Shown piece after piece: positions 45,201-56,664 of a stretch of 64,000 nucleotides of DNA (positions are counted from its first letter, which is position 1; the number at the start of each line of letters is the position of its first letter). This DNA comes from Ampelocalamus luodianensis (Eukaryota; Streptophyta; Magnoliopsida; Poales; Poaceae). Under the pieces are notes generated by a model. The model did not search any database, had not been told where the DNA came from, and worked only from the letters and a program-made list of their open reading frames with translations. The translations under genes were made by a program, and so were the position numbers. The DNA is taken from the NCBI GenBank assembly GCA_036346255.1, contig JAYEVH010000336.1:1-64000 (forward strand), in the 5' to 3' direction.

Positions 45201-46338
45201 AGTTTTTGTTATCCGAGCATTTAGTGTGCTAACCACACTAGAGGTATGGGACCTCTCTTGACCTAGTACTTTGGCGTGTATTGGTCCCGGGTCGCGAGGA
45301 GGTCGCGGGAGGGACGGAGGTGGGAGCATGGTAGTTGTCAGAAAAGCTTTATCTGAGTGGGTAGTTGTCTTTTCGGCTTTACCATGTAGCGTATGGTGTT
45401 TCTACCCATCGAGCGGCTCGAGTTGATACACAATATTGGAAACAGATCTCGTAGGACTTAGTGTGCGGCATACCTTGGAAGTGTGCTTTGGCTTAAAGCG
45501 ATGCGAGGTGTGGATGCGAGTGGTACACCTGCGGGGTTAAAAACTATTCGAATAGCCTCGTCCTAGGTGATGGACACGCTTGGGTAAGCTTATCGAGAGT
45601 TAGACTACAACATTTAAATTAAAACTTGATGGGTGAGTGCGAATGCAGGATTCGTGCTATTGTTAATGGTGACTATTGGGATAGTCACTTCTAGGTGGTT
45701 GCTTGTACCTACCTTTATTTTGATTATTTCAACGGTAAAATGAATTGCAAACTTGCCTTTAAAAGCTGTATTATATTATTGCAAATGGAAGTTGGCTTTA
45801 TGCAAATGAAACATATGGCCTCCACTAAACAAGCTGCATGTAGCATATGAGCAGTGCGCTGGATTCACACGTCGGTCTTGCGGGTACAAAGACAATCTTT
45901 GTACTCGGTGCTTTGCTTAATGTTTTTGTTGCGAGAGGAAGAAGGTGAGCCTCGGGGCCTCATACGTGGTGTCTTTGTCGCCGTGGGTGGCGACTAGACT
46001 TGGCGGTCGGTCGGATGCCTTGTGGGTGAAGGCACCTTGATTGGCTTTGTTTATAGCCATCTTATGGCACTTTTGCTTCAGCTGTCTTCTTTTGTTATTT
46101 GTGTATCTTGGCCTATCGGTCTTTATGCATAATAACTCTACTATTTGTTTATCTTTCGTTTGGTAGTGTTGTGTTTGGACTCTATGTGTGGAATGGAGTT
46201 GATGTCTAATTTTGTGCAGGGGTGTGTATCTTTGCTTTAGGAAGTATACATATCTCGAGGATCAGTTTATTTGATTTGTGATGCTAGGGCCAGGTGGTTG
46301 GTTAAGCATTACAAACCAAATAAACTGGGGTCCTCACA
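42245..46338 (+). mobile_element. Gypsy-1 3' LTR (4094 bp)
   Basis: It starts TGTAACAACCCTAACTTAGG and ends GGGTCCTCACA. It is collinear with the 5' LTR throughout; AT-rich parts are nearly identical, while GC-rich parts (42720-43800) differ by many 1-4-base indels. The hairpin GTACAAAGACAATCTTTGTAC is at 45884-45904. Confidence 0.95.
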
Positions 46339-46440
46339 CCCGACCTCTTCGCCCCCGACACCGCCGCCTCCGACCTCGGCGCCCGACAATAGGTTTTGCT
46401 CTTACTCGTCACTTCCTCTCCCTCGCGCCTCCCTTGCTCT
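46339..46440 (+). repeat. ORF1 leader of CACTA-2, second part
   Basis: The minisatellite resumes (CCCGACCTCTTCGCC, CCCGACACCGCCGCC) after gypsy-1, beginning with the CCCGA target copy. Confidence 0.7.
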
Positions 46441-46680
46441 GTGATGCTCTGTGATGGGCTCTGTGATGGGTTCTGATCATGCCTTGTTGATGCTCTGTGA
46501 TGGGCTCTGTTTATGCTCTGTGATGGGTTCTGATGATGCCTTGTTGATGCTCTGTGATGGGCTCTGTTGATGCTCTGTGATGGGTTCTGATGATGCCTTG
46601 TTGATGCTTTGTGATGGGTTCTGATGATGCCTTGTTGATGCTCTGTGATGGGTTCTGATGATGCCTTGTTGATGCTCTGT
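46440..46680. repeat. Minisatellite, GATGCTCTGTGATGGG units
   Basis: About eight units alternate between roughly 23 bp (GATGCTCTGTGATGGGCTCT) and 34 bp (the same start plus GATGATGCCTTGTT). The open frame on the minus strand (HQQGIIRTHH repeats) is a by-product. Confidence 0.9.
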
Positions 46681-47345
46681 GATGATAGTCGAAATCTGAA
46701 ATCATATAGATAATTACAAACAGACTTGAGCTTAAGCATATTGCTTTATATGGTCAGTTATAATTAGTAGCCTTTGTACTCTTTGTTTTCAGTTATAGCG
46801 GAATTAAGATACACTTGTATGTTTTCTCTGATGATAGTCGAAATATGAAATCAAATAGATGATTAGAAACAAGACTTGAGCTTAAGAATATTGCTTTATA
46901 TAGTCGATTATAATTAGTAGCCTTTATACTCTTGGTTTTGATTATAGCGAATTAAGATACACTTGTATGTTTTACGTGATGATAGTGAAATCTAAAATCA
47001 AATAGATGATTAGAAACATGACTTGAGCTTAAGCATATTGCTTTATATGGTCGATTATAATTAGTAGACTTTATACTCTTGGTTTTGATTATAGCGAATT
47101 AAGATACACTTGTATGTTTTTACTGTGATGATATTGAAATCGAAATCAAATAGATGATTAGAAACATGACTTGAACTTAAGAATATTGCTTTATATGGTC
47201 GAGTTATAATTAGTAGCCTTTATACTCTTGGTTTTGATTATAAGCGAATTAAGATACACTTGTATGTTTTACTGTGATGATAGTGAAAAATCAAATCAAA
47301 TAGATGATTAGAAACATGACTTGAGCTTAAGCATATTTCTATTCT
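46681..47345. repeat. 149-bp tandem repeat, about 4.4 copies
   Basis: Copies start at 46681, 46830, 46978, 47127 and 47276 (partial), each beginning GATGATAGTCGAAATCTGAA or a close variant and containing CTTGAGCTTAAG. Absent from the matching intron of CACTA-1. It lies in the ORF1 leader intron. The stretch 47346-47796 is the rest of the intron with no feature seen. Confidence 0.95.
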
Positions 47346-47796
47346 CAATCTGTCAATTAGGCTTATTGTTGATATAAATTTGTGAATTATTCTGAAGACA
47401 TATGATTAAATGTTCTGTTTACAGAATGCTTTATGTGTTGTAGTTTGAGCTCAAGATCTGTTTTGTAATTATCAAAATTGATTGGTGAAGAGATTTTGAG
47501 AGAGGACTGAGATTGCAAAGACTATGTCTTATGCAATTTGTCAGCAAAAAATATGTTTTTATTTGTTCTTATTACTTGATTCTATTTTATTTCTATGTCT
47601 TCATTAAAGGCTATTCTTACGCATTAAACCTTTGCTTAGCATTCCTTCATCGATCTGACACACTTGAGTGTACCTTTACTTCATGCCAATCCTCCACGGC
47701 ATGAAGCAAATGAGTACACTCTAATCTGACTCTGTTGGAATTAATTATTGTTACATATTTATGCATATGTAAATTATATAGATAGCAAGTGGCGAG

Positions 47797-49050
47797 ATGG
47801 CGAGGCACCATCTTCGCATTGTATGCGCGCCGCGAATGCGCGAGGCACCATCTTCCCGCCCGTCGCCGGCAGCTGCGGATGGCGAGGCACCATCTTCGCC
47901 GCCTAATCCGTCGGCGACAATGATCTGGCGAGATGGCGGAGGAGAATCGAAGATGCTGTGGGCGGCGGTCATCACGGAGGTTAGTGAGTTTGGGGTCCCT
48001 CTGCGTCTCAAGAGCTCGTGGCGGGTCCGGACCATGTGCGGGATACTTGCAGAAGCGGGTCCCCATCACCACACCAAAGTGGAAAGATCGGCGAAAGAAG
48101 CGAAGGCGCGTGGATAGAACTATTACAAAAGTTCACTATCGAAGCGGACATAGCACCGTGGAGCAGACGGCGATGCTCACGATCGATAAATCGTGCGGGG
48201 CGTTCAAGAGCATTCTTGTCACAAAATGCGTGAACACGGTCGGATGCCCGCCGCAATCACAGTTCTTGACGAGAAACATGGGGCGCCTTTGTTGCTATGA
48301 AAGCGACACGAATTTAACGAGCAAAGTCGGCACACAAAGCTCTCGGATCGAAACACTCATCGCCTGGACTTCGGCACGGCTGGATAAGCGGTAAATATGC
48401 GAATGGGCGGCGGAGGAAGGCGCGTTTCACGATGTCACAGACCAGCGTTCCCTAGCTTTGGTTAAAGAGAGGGCAAAAGTCTCGTCTTGGGCAACATCTC
48501 TTTCACAAACCAGACGAGGAAGTGTCTCAGCGTGTGGTAAGTATGTCGAACTACCTAGTTAATAACTCCATATATAACTTCATAGTGTCTATAATAACAA
48601 GATGACCTCTTGCCGCGTGAATTGTTTGCCCAAACTTCCCAAGGCTCCTTCCATATAGTTAGGGAGAAGGATATACTCTCTCGGCCCAAAGAAACAAGGA
48701 GCACCAGTGCACGCGAGTCTTGGGGTTAACATACCTTGAGTCATGGATTCGTGAGCGACTCACGCGATATAGGAGTAGGAAGAGATCTAAGGCGGCGCGA
48801 GGACCGGTTGAGTGCAGATGATTGCGAAAAGTTTGAAGGAAAATTTGGTAGCATTGCGGGATCAAATGAATCAACTCTGAGCGATCGCGGCCGCAAGCGC
48901 CCTGATAATTTGGGAGCCAGTCACGCTCGACATCGAATGGCGTCGCATCCACGCATAATTACGAACAAGGCGATGTCAATTACCGATGAGCGACATCAAG
49001 GTAATGTACATCTATGGAATCTGACAAAGATAGACCTATAGGACACCTTA
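47797..49050 (+). pseudogene. CACTA-2 ORF1, first part (Transposase_24-type), cut by gypsy-2
   Basis: It begins in a run of degenerate GGCGAGGCACCATCTTC repeats coding APSS-type peptides. Changing frames then give FGVPLRLKSSWRVRTMCGIL (about 47990), LLQKFTIEADIAP (48115-48160), HKALGSKHSS (about 48340) and LGQHLFHKPDEEVSQRVVSM (about 48488-48550). Order and content match the Transposase_24 protein of CACTA-3 (HRALQAKNTHPQRLG; RNWLRARSSTVSSGAIPFPN), but frameshifts prevent a continuous reading. After an intron-like gap (48551-48690), about 48695-49040 holds a charged region that gypsy-2 interrupts at 49051. Confidence 0.65.
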
Positions 49051-52000
49051 TGTAACATCCCAAGTTTTGGCTTGTGTTTCAAATGTAAGAAAATGAGTAG
49101 AAATTAAAACTTTTTCTTACATCTTGAAATTCTTGTATGTTCTAAAGAATTCTTGCAAAAGAATTATGGGATTACAAGTCACAAATCACTCTGATCGAAA
49201 ATCTTGTCTTCAAAAACAATCTTGTCAAACCTCTTGATCATCTCTGGAAATATTTTCCTGGGTTCTTGGAGTTGGTTTGTGACCCCTCTGAAAAATTTCA
49301 CAATTTTTAGAAATTGTTTGAATATTTTTGGAGGCGATCGAACCTATTCAAAATTTGGTCAAGCTGTGGACCCGCACCTTGTGGAATTTTGGAGGAAAAT
49401 GTATAGCACAAAACCTCTGCAAAAAATTTACGAGGTCTTAAACTCAGTTAGCAAGATTCTGTAAAAATTTCATAATTTTTGGAGATAGTTTGCTGCCCCA
49501 AATAATTCTCCTAAGGTCAGCTCTTGTTGGGACTCAAATTTTGAACCCTAGGTGCAGTCGACTGGGACTCGAGTCGACCCACCAATTGACTCGCTCGAGT
49601 CGAGTCACTAGCCGCGCCGAGCTCGACCACTGGTCCCGTGTGAGCCGTTGGATTTGAAATCAACGCTCACGGACCACCCGACCTCCCTCTTACGTTCTTC
49701 TTCTTCCTCTTTCCGTAGGAAGCGGCGTGCGCGTCGCGGTGGCGGCGATGTCGATCGCCGTGGGGCCTGCAGCGGCTCGGGCCTCGATTGACAAGCGTGC
49801 CGACTTTGCTCGACCTTACACCTCCTCGCCTCGTTTTCTCGCGGCGAGAACCCTTTGTCCATCGCCATTAAACCTTCGTCCTCGAGCTCGGTCGACCACG
49901 GCTGCCAGGCACCTCAGAGGTCCTCCTCAAGCTCCTTCACATCCCTGGCACTCCGGCTTCCTCTCGTGGTTAGTTTGGTGCGAAACCACCGAGTGCCTCT
50001 CGCCCGCCATTTGAGCTTGGGGCTCTCCTCGGTGGCGATGTTCGGTGGACCTCTTGCACTATTCTTACCCCTTTGTACACCTTTGGTGCGTGCGTCAGCG
50101 GAGCCCTAACCTTTCTTTTGGTTGCCTCCCGGGAGCGGTGGATTTGGGTTTTGGGTTTTGCGGCGTAGGTGGAGCCGTCTTCTCCGGACTCGGTAAGCCT
50201 CCTCAGCCCCATCGTGTGGTTCTGGACCACCTTGTGGTTCGTGCGAACCTATCGACCTCTCCTTTCATTTGTTGGTTGATCGAGAGATCCGTGCCGTCGT
50301 CATCTCCTCGCCTCCGGTGGCTTGCTCCATGCAGGCACTCCTCCGACCTCCTCTGGACCACCCACGTGCCTGGTGAGTTCATTTTAGTCCCTTAGAGCTT
50401 AGGGTCTAGCTAGGATAGCTCGTGGCGCTCCTTTTCGTGTTTCGGTTTTGCAGCCGTCCTCCGCCTCGCTCGGCTCGCTTGGCGTTCAAAGCCGTCGCGC
50501 CATCGAGCACCTCCGTTAGGTTCGCAATGCTATTAACCGTTTTGGTGGCTTTGGTTCCCACCGCCGTAGTCTGGTCGTCGGCGACATCTTGTGAGCTCAC
50601 CGTCGAGCTCTGTGCACAGTTGCGTTTTTGTCGAGTCCTTGGACCTCCTCGGGTTCATCGGGACCGCCCGACCACCTAGTTTAGATCCGAGCCCTTGGCT
50701 CCTTCCGAAAAGCTTAAGCCTCGGGACCTCCCCTCGTTGAATCGAGCCATTAAAGACCACCCCTAGTTGGATGCTGTGCCGTAGAGGGTTTCGTGAAATT
50801 TCTAAGTCCCAAGACCTCCTTGAGCAATCTCGTAGTTAAAAGACCTCCCAGGATTAGCTCTTAGCCGTTAGATCTGAGTGCGAAAACTATAACCGCGGGA
50901 CCTCCCTAGAGTTGATCCTAACCGTCTAGGACCACCGGTTAAATCCTAGCCGTTTAGATCTTCCCGTGCAAAGGACCTCCCTTTATCGAAATCACGGCCG
51001 TTAAAGACCGTAGTAGGTTAAATCGATCGTTAGGATCACCCTCCACCTTGGGGTCCTCTTCGCAAAAGACCTCCTCAGAGGTCCTCTTTGCAAAAATACC
51101 ACCCGGTCGTTTTTATCAAGACCACCCTAAAGTCGTCTTTGCAAAAGACCTCCCTTGGTCATTTTACAAAGACCACCTCGGGACCACCCTCGGGGTCCTC
51201 TTTGTAAAAAGCCGCCCCTGGTCTTCTATAACGACAACCCGCTCGAGACCTCTTAAGATCAATCCTGGCCGTTCACGACCTCCCGGTTTAGATCGGAGCG
51301 TTAGATCTCCTTTGAAAAGTCCTTAGCCTTCGGACCTCCCTCGCCTCGATCCGGACCGTTCGGGACCTCCTAGGCGTCCGAACCGTCGAGATCTCCTCTG
51401 TTGAAACCACAGCGCTTAGGACCTCCCGAGTAGATCTTGGCCATCCATGACCTCCTCGGTTAAATCCCAACCGTTCGGGACCTCCCCGTGAGATCTTGAC
51501 CGTTAGGACCTCCTCGCTTGATCTTAGCCGTCTAGGACCTCCTAAAGGAGATCGAGGCGTTAAGATCTCGTCTGTTCAATCGTTGACTTTTAGACCTCCC
51601 CTAGTGCTCGGGACGCGGATCTTGATCGGCGTTCACGACCTCTGATAGCGCAGGACCTCCTTTGCGTCTTGTTTGTGCATGCAGTGCGTGGCCGTTGGAT
51701 CGATCTCAACGGTCGGACCTCTCTGTGCGGGAGGAGGTCTTGTGTGCACTATGCTTCGAGTGCGTGGCGTGTGATGAAAGATCGGCGGCCCCGACCTCTC
51801 CTTTCCTCAGTTCATCGGACCTCGAGAGCTCAAACTTTCTAAGTCTTTTAATGTTTCCAACTTCAAAAGAGCATAACTTTGTCATTTAGCTCCGTTTTGA
51901 ATGATTCCAATTCTTTGTAGCTCTGTTAGAGTATGAACTTTAGTTGAAAATGAATTTAGGCACTGTTTTGTAGAGAAAATGATTTAAATGCATGATCTTG

Positions 52001-54216
52001 TTTAGTGAAAATAGTTGTTTAGAAATTCATTGGAAATTTGTAAAATGCATAACTTTTCTCAGTATTTCCAAACTGAGCAAACTAAGTTTTGTTAAAACCT
52101 ACTAGGAATGTCTGTAATTTAGAGTAGGTCTTCATATGATCCTTGCCACGAAATTAATGATCTACTAGTTTTAGAACTTAGCAAAATCATAACTATTTAA
52201 TTTCAACTCCTTTTTGTGCAAACTCAGTTTTCTTTGTTGTTAGGATGACCTTATCTACCTACCATAAAATTTCAGATTCGGATCATTCTAGAAATTTTCA
52301 CCATGAACGATAACGAAATTAATTTAATTATGATTTTTAATTTGAGAGAACTTAGATTAGTCATAACTTTTTCATGCTTAGTCCAAATGAAGTAATTCTT
52401 GTTTCTAAAATTGTCTAAAATCAACCTAACTGCTGTATAAATTTCTTGGGATTTGGATGTATTTTGCTTTGAGTTTTGTTTGGTGTTCTTCGTTCTTATC
52501 GATTCTTTTAGCTCTTTGGTGGGTTCAGACGATTGTGTTATCCTTGAGAGTGATCCTCAGCAACAAATTGAGCATTTGCAGCCAGGCAAGCAGTTTGATC
52601 ATGTTAATCCCATTTATTTTAAGTATTTATTTTGTTTGCAACTTCTATGTATGCATTGCTAGTTTGTGTTAAACTATTGTCGTTAGTTTACCTAGTAGAT
52701 GCATTTCCTTAAGCAAATGATTATCCTTTACTACCATGAGCCTAGGTTATTGCTGTGATTTAGAGCTCGTTGGATGAGCTCTTGTCACTTAGTAGTTTGC
52801 GAATTAATTGCTTAGCCATGCTTAGTTTCCGGTAGAAATGGGCGGTTATCGACTTGTCGATAACCTTGATCTATAAAACTTATTATCACTTATGATTTTG
52901 GCCTTGTGCCATGTCTTCTTATGAAAACTAAAGCTGAAAACAAAATGATTTAGACTTGGGCACAATGGTATATTGGTGTGCTTTTGGGTGTGGCTGGAAT
53001 GGTGCCGGGTCATTAAGGACCGAGTTACTTGCGCCACCGTCTTGAGCATTTTGCGTGCTAACCACACTAGAGGTATGGGACCTCTCTTGAATTAGTACTT
53101 TGGGAGGCATTAATTAATGAGTCGTTGGTGTAGTTTATAGAAAAAGGATCACAAAGGCGTGGCCAGGGTGGTTCCTTTCTAGGTCCTCCACCCGACCAGG
53201 GGCTTGTAATGTCAGGCTAGTAACTATTGACTCCGGCTTTGCTTGACTCCACCACAACGTGTGGTCCTAGTGGCTCATTTCGCGGTGGTCACTAAGGGTT
53301 AACCCCATCGTGCGACTCTTAATTAACGCATTCCATTGGAAGCGTCTCGTAGGACTTAGCCGTCTTGGCATACCAAAGGAAGTGTGCTTAATAGCTTGGC
53401 GAAAAGCGGTCGAAGTGTGGGTACATTGGTACACCTGCGAGGTTAAAACTATTCGAATAGCCTCGTCTAGGTTATGGACACGCTCGGATCGCCCGTGAGA
53501 ACTAGACTACAACTTTTAATTAAAACTTGATGGGTGAGTGCGAATCGGGGATTCGTGCTATGTTGTGGTGACTTTTGGGATAGTCACTTCGGTGGTTACT
53601 TGTATTTATCTTTATTTCATTGTTATTTCAACATTAAAAACTGATTTGCAAACTTGCTTTTAAATGTATTACATTATTGCAAATAAAGTTGGCTTTGTGC
53701 AAAAAGAGACATACAACCTCCACTTAAATAAGCTTGCATGTAGTATAATGATAGGTCTGCTATTCCACACGTCGGTCTTGCAGTACAAAAACAATTTTTG
53801 TACTCGGATGCTATCTTAATGTTTTGTTGCGAGAGGAAGAAGTGGATCCCCAAGGGATCGACTTTTGTGAGAATCATTGTGGTTTGGACGACTAGCTTGG
53901 CGGCGGTCGGTTGCCTTGTGGGTTATGGCTAACAGGTTGGATTTTATTTATAGCCATCTTATGGCACTTTGCTTCATTTGTTAATGTTACTTTGTTGTTC
54001 TTTGGCGATCGGCCCTCTTGTGTAATAACTCTATATTGTCGTCTTTTGCTAGACTTGTTATATTGTGATGTATGGAATTGGTGCATAATTTTGTAGCAGG
54101 GTGTGTATGTTGCATTTAGGAAGCATACATATCTCGAGGCTTAGTTTATTTGATTTGTCTTGTTAGGACCAAGTGGATGGTTAAGCAGTACAAGCCGAAT
54201 AAACAGGGTCCTCACA
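49051..54216 (+). mobile_element. Gypsy-2 5' LTR (5166 bp)
   Basis: It runs from TGTAACATCCCAAGTTTTGG to GGGTCCTCACA. Zones: AT-rich start, GC-rich zone (49560-50640), GACCTCC minisatellite (50640-51790), AT-rich diverged repeat (51860-52450), then a tail with words shared with gypsy-1. Hairpin GTACAAAAACAATTTTTGTAC at 53783-53803. Confidence 0.95.
50640..51790. repeat. GACCTCC minisatellite in gypsy-2 5' LTR
   Basis: About 30 degenerate units, roughly 30-38 bp each, of the form GACCTCC, then TNGATCTTAGCCGTT. One stretch (51055-51220) uses a variant with CCTCTTTGCAAAAGACCTCC that pairs with its neighbour as an inverted repeat. The same array is at about 58255-59460 in the 3' LTR. Confidence 0.85.
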
Positions 54217-54220
54217 AAGT

Positions 54221-54232
54221 TGGTATCGAGCC
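54221..54232 (+). promoter_or_regulatory. Gypsy-2 primer binding site
   Basis: TGGTATCGAGCC, four bases after the 5' LTR, identical to gypsy-1. The stretch 54233-55010 is untranslated leader. Confidence 0.8.
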
Positions 54233-55013
54233 ATACTGACCGTAGAAACCCCTAGCTTGGTCGTCTTTAGGATACTTTGAAAACTTATTTTTAAGCGTCA
54301 AATGGTTTAAGAGAATTTAAGTAGTTCTCAGATTTTACTCCTTACCTATCTTAGCTTTCTTCTCTCATCTCGCTCTAACTTAAGTTTTAAAAGTTGTTTT
54401 CCTCTTCTTCTTTCAAAAGATAGTCATTATCGTTTAAGTTGGGTTTGGGAACCAATGAGTTTGGCAAATTGAAGTGTTGGCTGCCCTTCTACAAGGTTTG
54501 AAGCTTACGGAATGGTGAATTTGACTAGGAGCTTGGATGCAAAATCTGGACAGCAAGCGTCAATTTCGGACAGCAAGCTCAAAGGTTCTAAATAAGGTAG
54601 ATAATGAGAAGATAACTTAACTAAAACTGGTGGAAATAAGAGGGTAAGATGTGATACTAGTTGGCTAAGTATCTAACACTATATTGGTAGTGTCTCCTGC
54701 TTTCTAGGGTACTAAGACTTGAGTTAGGTTCTGAAATTTATCTTCCTAAACCGATTGCTCGTTCGTTCCATACGAGTTAGTCGTACCAGGAAGTTGATCT
54801 CGTGATTGAGACCTTGTCTTTGATTTTGTGGTTGTTTTTGAGTTCATCTCTTAGTGGTTTATTGTTTCCTTGCCTTAAGCTTTGGGTTTGATCCTTGTCC
54901 ATCTTAGTATCTATTCCCACCCTAATGTTGTGAGGACCCCTAAGTCCTTGGTGGTTCTTCGCGTCCTTGATTTCTAGTATTCGGTTCGCACTAACCCATC
55001 TCTTCGTAGCAGG

Positions 55014-55760
55014 ATGTGCAGACGACGGACCGGACTAGGTCGACAAAGTGGTGGGATGAAGGTCTCCACAGCCCCAATTGTCCGGACAAGGATCATAGCG
55101 CCTCCTGCGCGATTGTGATGGTTTTGCTCCCCTTTTGTGGTGACCATGGTAAAAGAGCCATGTCGCGAAGGTTGCAACCACAGGAAGGTCAAGTCTGCCG
55201 TTTGTGGTGAGGAAGGACAACTGCAACGGCGAGTGTACTCTGATTTGCCCAAATTGTGATGAAGACCACTGCCGAAGCTGTCCATCGCCAAAGTCACTTG
55301 TTTTCTCTGCGAGGAAGCACTCACTATCCCAATGAGTGTAGCATGAGCACGGTGATCGCCAGTCATTAAAGCTTCAGCGGCGCTTTTGGTCATCTACAAG
55401 TATCGCAATCGCCAATGCTTCGGACGGAGAAGTTCTTGGATGATTTGTGCGTGGAGCTGCGGGACAAATTACCGTCTATACCTTCCCGACTTTCAGTTAC
55501 GTCGAGAATCCGTAGTTCTTGGGGCGAGAAAGAAGAAGCTAAGGATCGTCCCAAGCGTCAACGGATGGCGGATGCCACTTGTTTCTTCTGTAACAACGAG
55601 GGTCACTATGCGCATAGTTGCCCTAAGAAGAATGCAACAACCCCTCGTCCTCGCGGGCGTGTTTGATCTCATGCACTGCGGTCCCAGACAAGGTGGCCCC
55701 GCGATCAGCCATTGTCACGTGCTTCTTTTGTCACAAGAAGGGCATTACGCCATATGATTG
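55014..55760 (+). pseudogene. Gypsy-2 zinc-knuckle array without gag core
   Basis: A possible start is ATG 55014 (MCRRRTGLGRQSGG). In changing frames there are about six CCHC-type remnants: FCGDHGKRAM (about 55135), VCGEEGQLQ (about 55198), CPNCDEDHCRSCP (about 55245-55285), CFLCEE then HYPNEC-type sequence (about 55288-55330), one intact knuckle CFFCNNEGHYAHSC (55580-55621), and CFFCHKKG with a slip (about 55716). Such knuckles bind RNA in nucleocapsid. No capsid-like Retrotrans_gag domain was found. The segment 55386-55560 between knuckles 4 and 5 is Arg/Leu-rich and unrecognised. Confidence 0.65.
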
Positions 55761-55829
55761 CCGTGAAGCATCGGAGGCGGAAGGTGATCATGATCAAGTC
55801 AACTCCATCTCCGAAGAAGTTCGGGGCGC

Positions 55830-55935
55830 TGGCGTCATGTTGGGTGCGCTTCTTGTTTACTCTTACCCCGATCACGGTATTATTCGATTGAGGCATCTCG
55901 TTCCTTTATATCGCTATCTTTGGTCGTGTTGGTGA
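55830..55935 (+). pseudogene. Gypsy-2 protease trace
   Basis: RGAGVMLGALLVYSYPDHGI, then TTCGATTGAGGCATCTCG, where a DSG-type active site would sit; the middle codon is TGA. What follows (55936-56150) resembles only the start of the usual linker. Pol is then absent. Confidence 0.5.
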
Positions 55936-56160
55936 TCTTCATCTTGCCCCATCAACGATGCCTAGCACCATCTCGGTTTCACCAAGCCTTGCTAGCCTAC
56001 CCCGGTTTTCCCCAAGAAGAAGGCTACCATCCGGGTTGTCATCGGTCTTTTGACTTGAGTGACACCCTTTTGTCCCTATACATCCTTGGGCATCACCTAC
56101 TTGGTATTGCCTCGAAATTCTGTGACCTAAATTCCATAGCCCTTCTAATCAACTGGCTAC

Positions 56161-56365
56161 GGAGGGATGACTCCGTATAGCTAGTTATCAGCCGAGCCCC
56201 ATTCGTTAGTGGAGTAACGGACAAATTGCTCCACCAACCGAGTATGGCCTTGGTTCCTCCAAGAAGCTATTTGTGGAGGATGACTCGCATAGCTAGTTAG
56301 CGGTGAGATCCGTTGTTGGCGGAATTAACGGACAAGTCGCTCCACGACCAACAACGATCTTGCCG
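56161..56365. repeat. Direct repeat of about 114 bp in gypsy-2 internal DNA
   Basis: Two diverged copies start at about 56161 (GGAGGGATGACTCCGTATAG) and 56275 (GGAGGATGACTCGCATAGCT), each followed by TAACGGACAA and GCTCCAC. It lies at the point where most of pol is missing. Confidence 0.7.
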
Positions 56366-56379
56366 TCGCCCTCAAAAAT

Positions 56380-56640
56380 CGAGGAAGATCTCTCGGTTTG
56401 TCAATCCTTGCTATATCGGACTTGATAAGTTCCCGTGTCGACTAAAGTGGCACATTTTCTACCAAGTCGAGGCAGAGATTTGTGGGTCCCTTGCTTGAGC
56501 TCCTTGTCTTGGGAATCGTGCCATTCAATTCCTTGAAGTTCGAGTGGTCGAATTGTTCTAAGGATGAAGCTACTTGGAAAGCAAAAGACAGTCGACATCT
56601 GAACTACCCCTTTATCTTTCTGAGCAAGTCAAATCTCGGG
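56380..56640 (+). pseudogene. Gypsy-2 integrase tail and chromodomain-like trace
   Basis: LKFEWSNCSKDEATWKAKDS (about 56535-56590) corresponds to the SEDEATWERED segment at the end of gypsy-1. Upstream, 56400-56500 recalls the FHVSQ-type linker only weakly. A purine tract TAAGAGGAGAG (56653-56663) then precedes the 3' LTR. Confidence 0.6.
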
Positions 56641-56664
56641 GCGAGATTTTTGTAAGAGGAGAGT

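Larger units (their letters stand above)
33413..46338 (+). mobile_element. Gypsy-1, chromovirus-type Ty3-gypsy element (12.9 kb)
   Basis: Two LTRs of about 4.1 kb, primer site TGGTATCGAGCC, purine tract, and a gag-pol order with RT before integrase and a chromodomain-like end: a chromovirus, probably Tekay/Del-like. Target duplication CCCGA at 33408-33412 and 46339-46343. All coding parts are frameshifted. Confidence 0.95.

Noticed and set aside
46302..46739. 145-residue minus-strand frame with repeated HQQGIIRTHH peptides
   Set aside because: Produced by the minisatellite in an intron of CACTA-2; no start context or homology.
49727..50395. Several 85-116-residue frames in the gypsy-2 LTR, repeated at 57200-57940
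   Set aside because: Frames differ between the two LTR copies because of indels, so they are not conserved as proteins.
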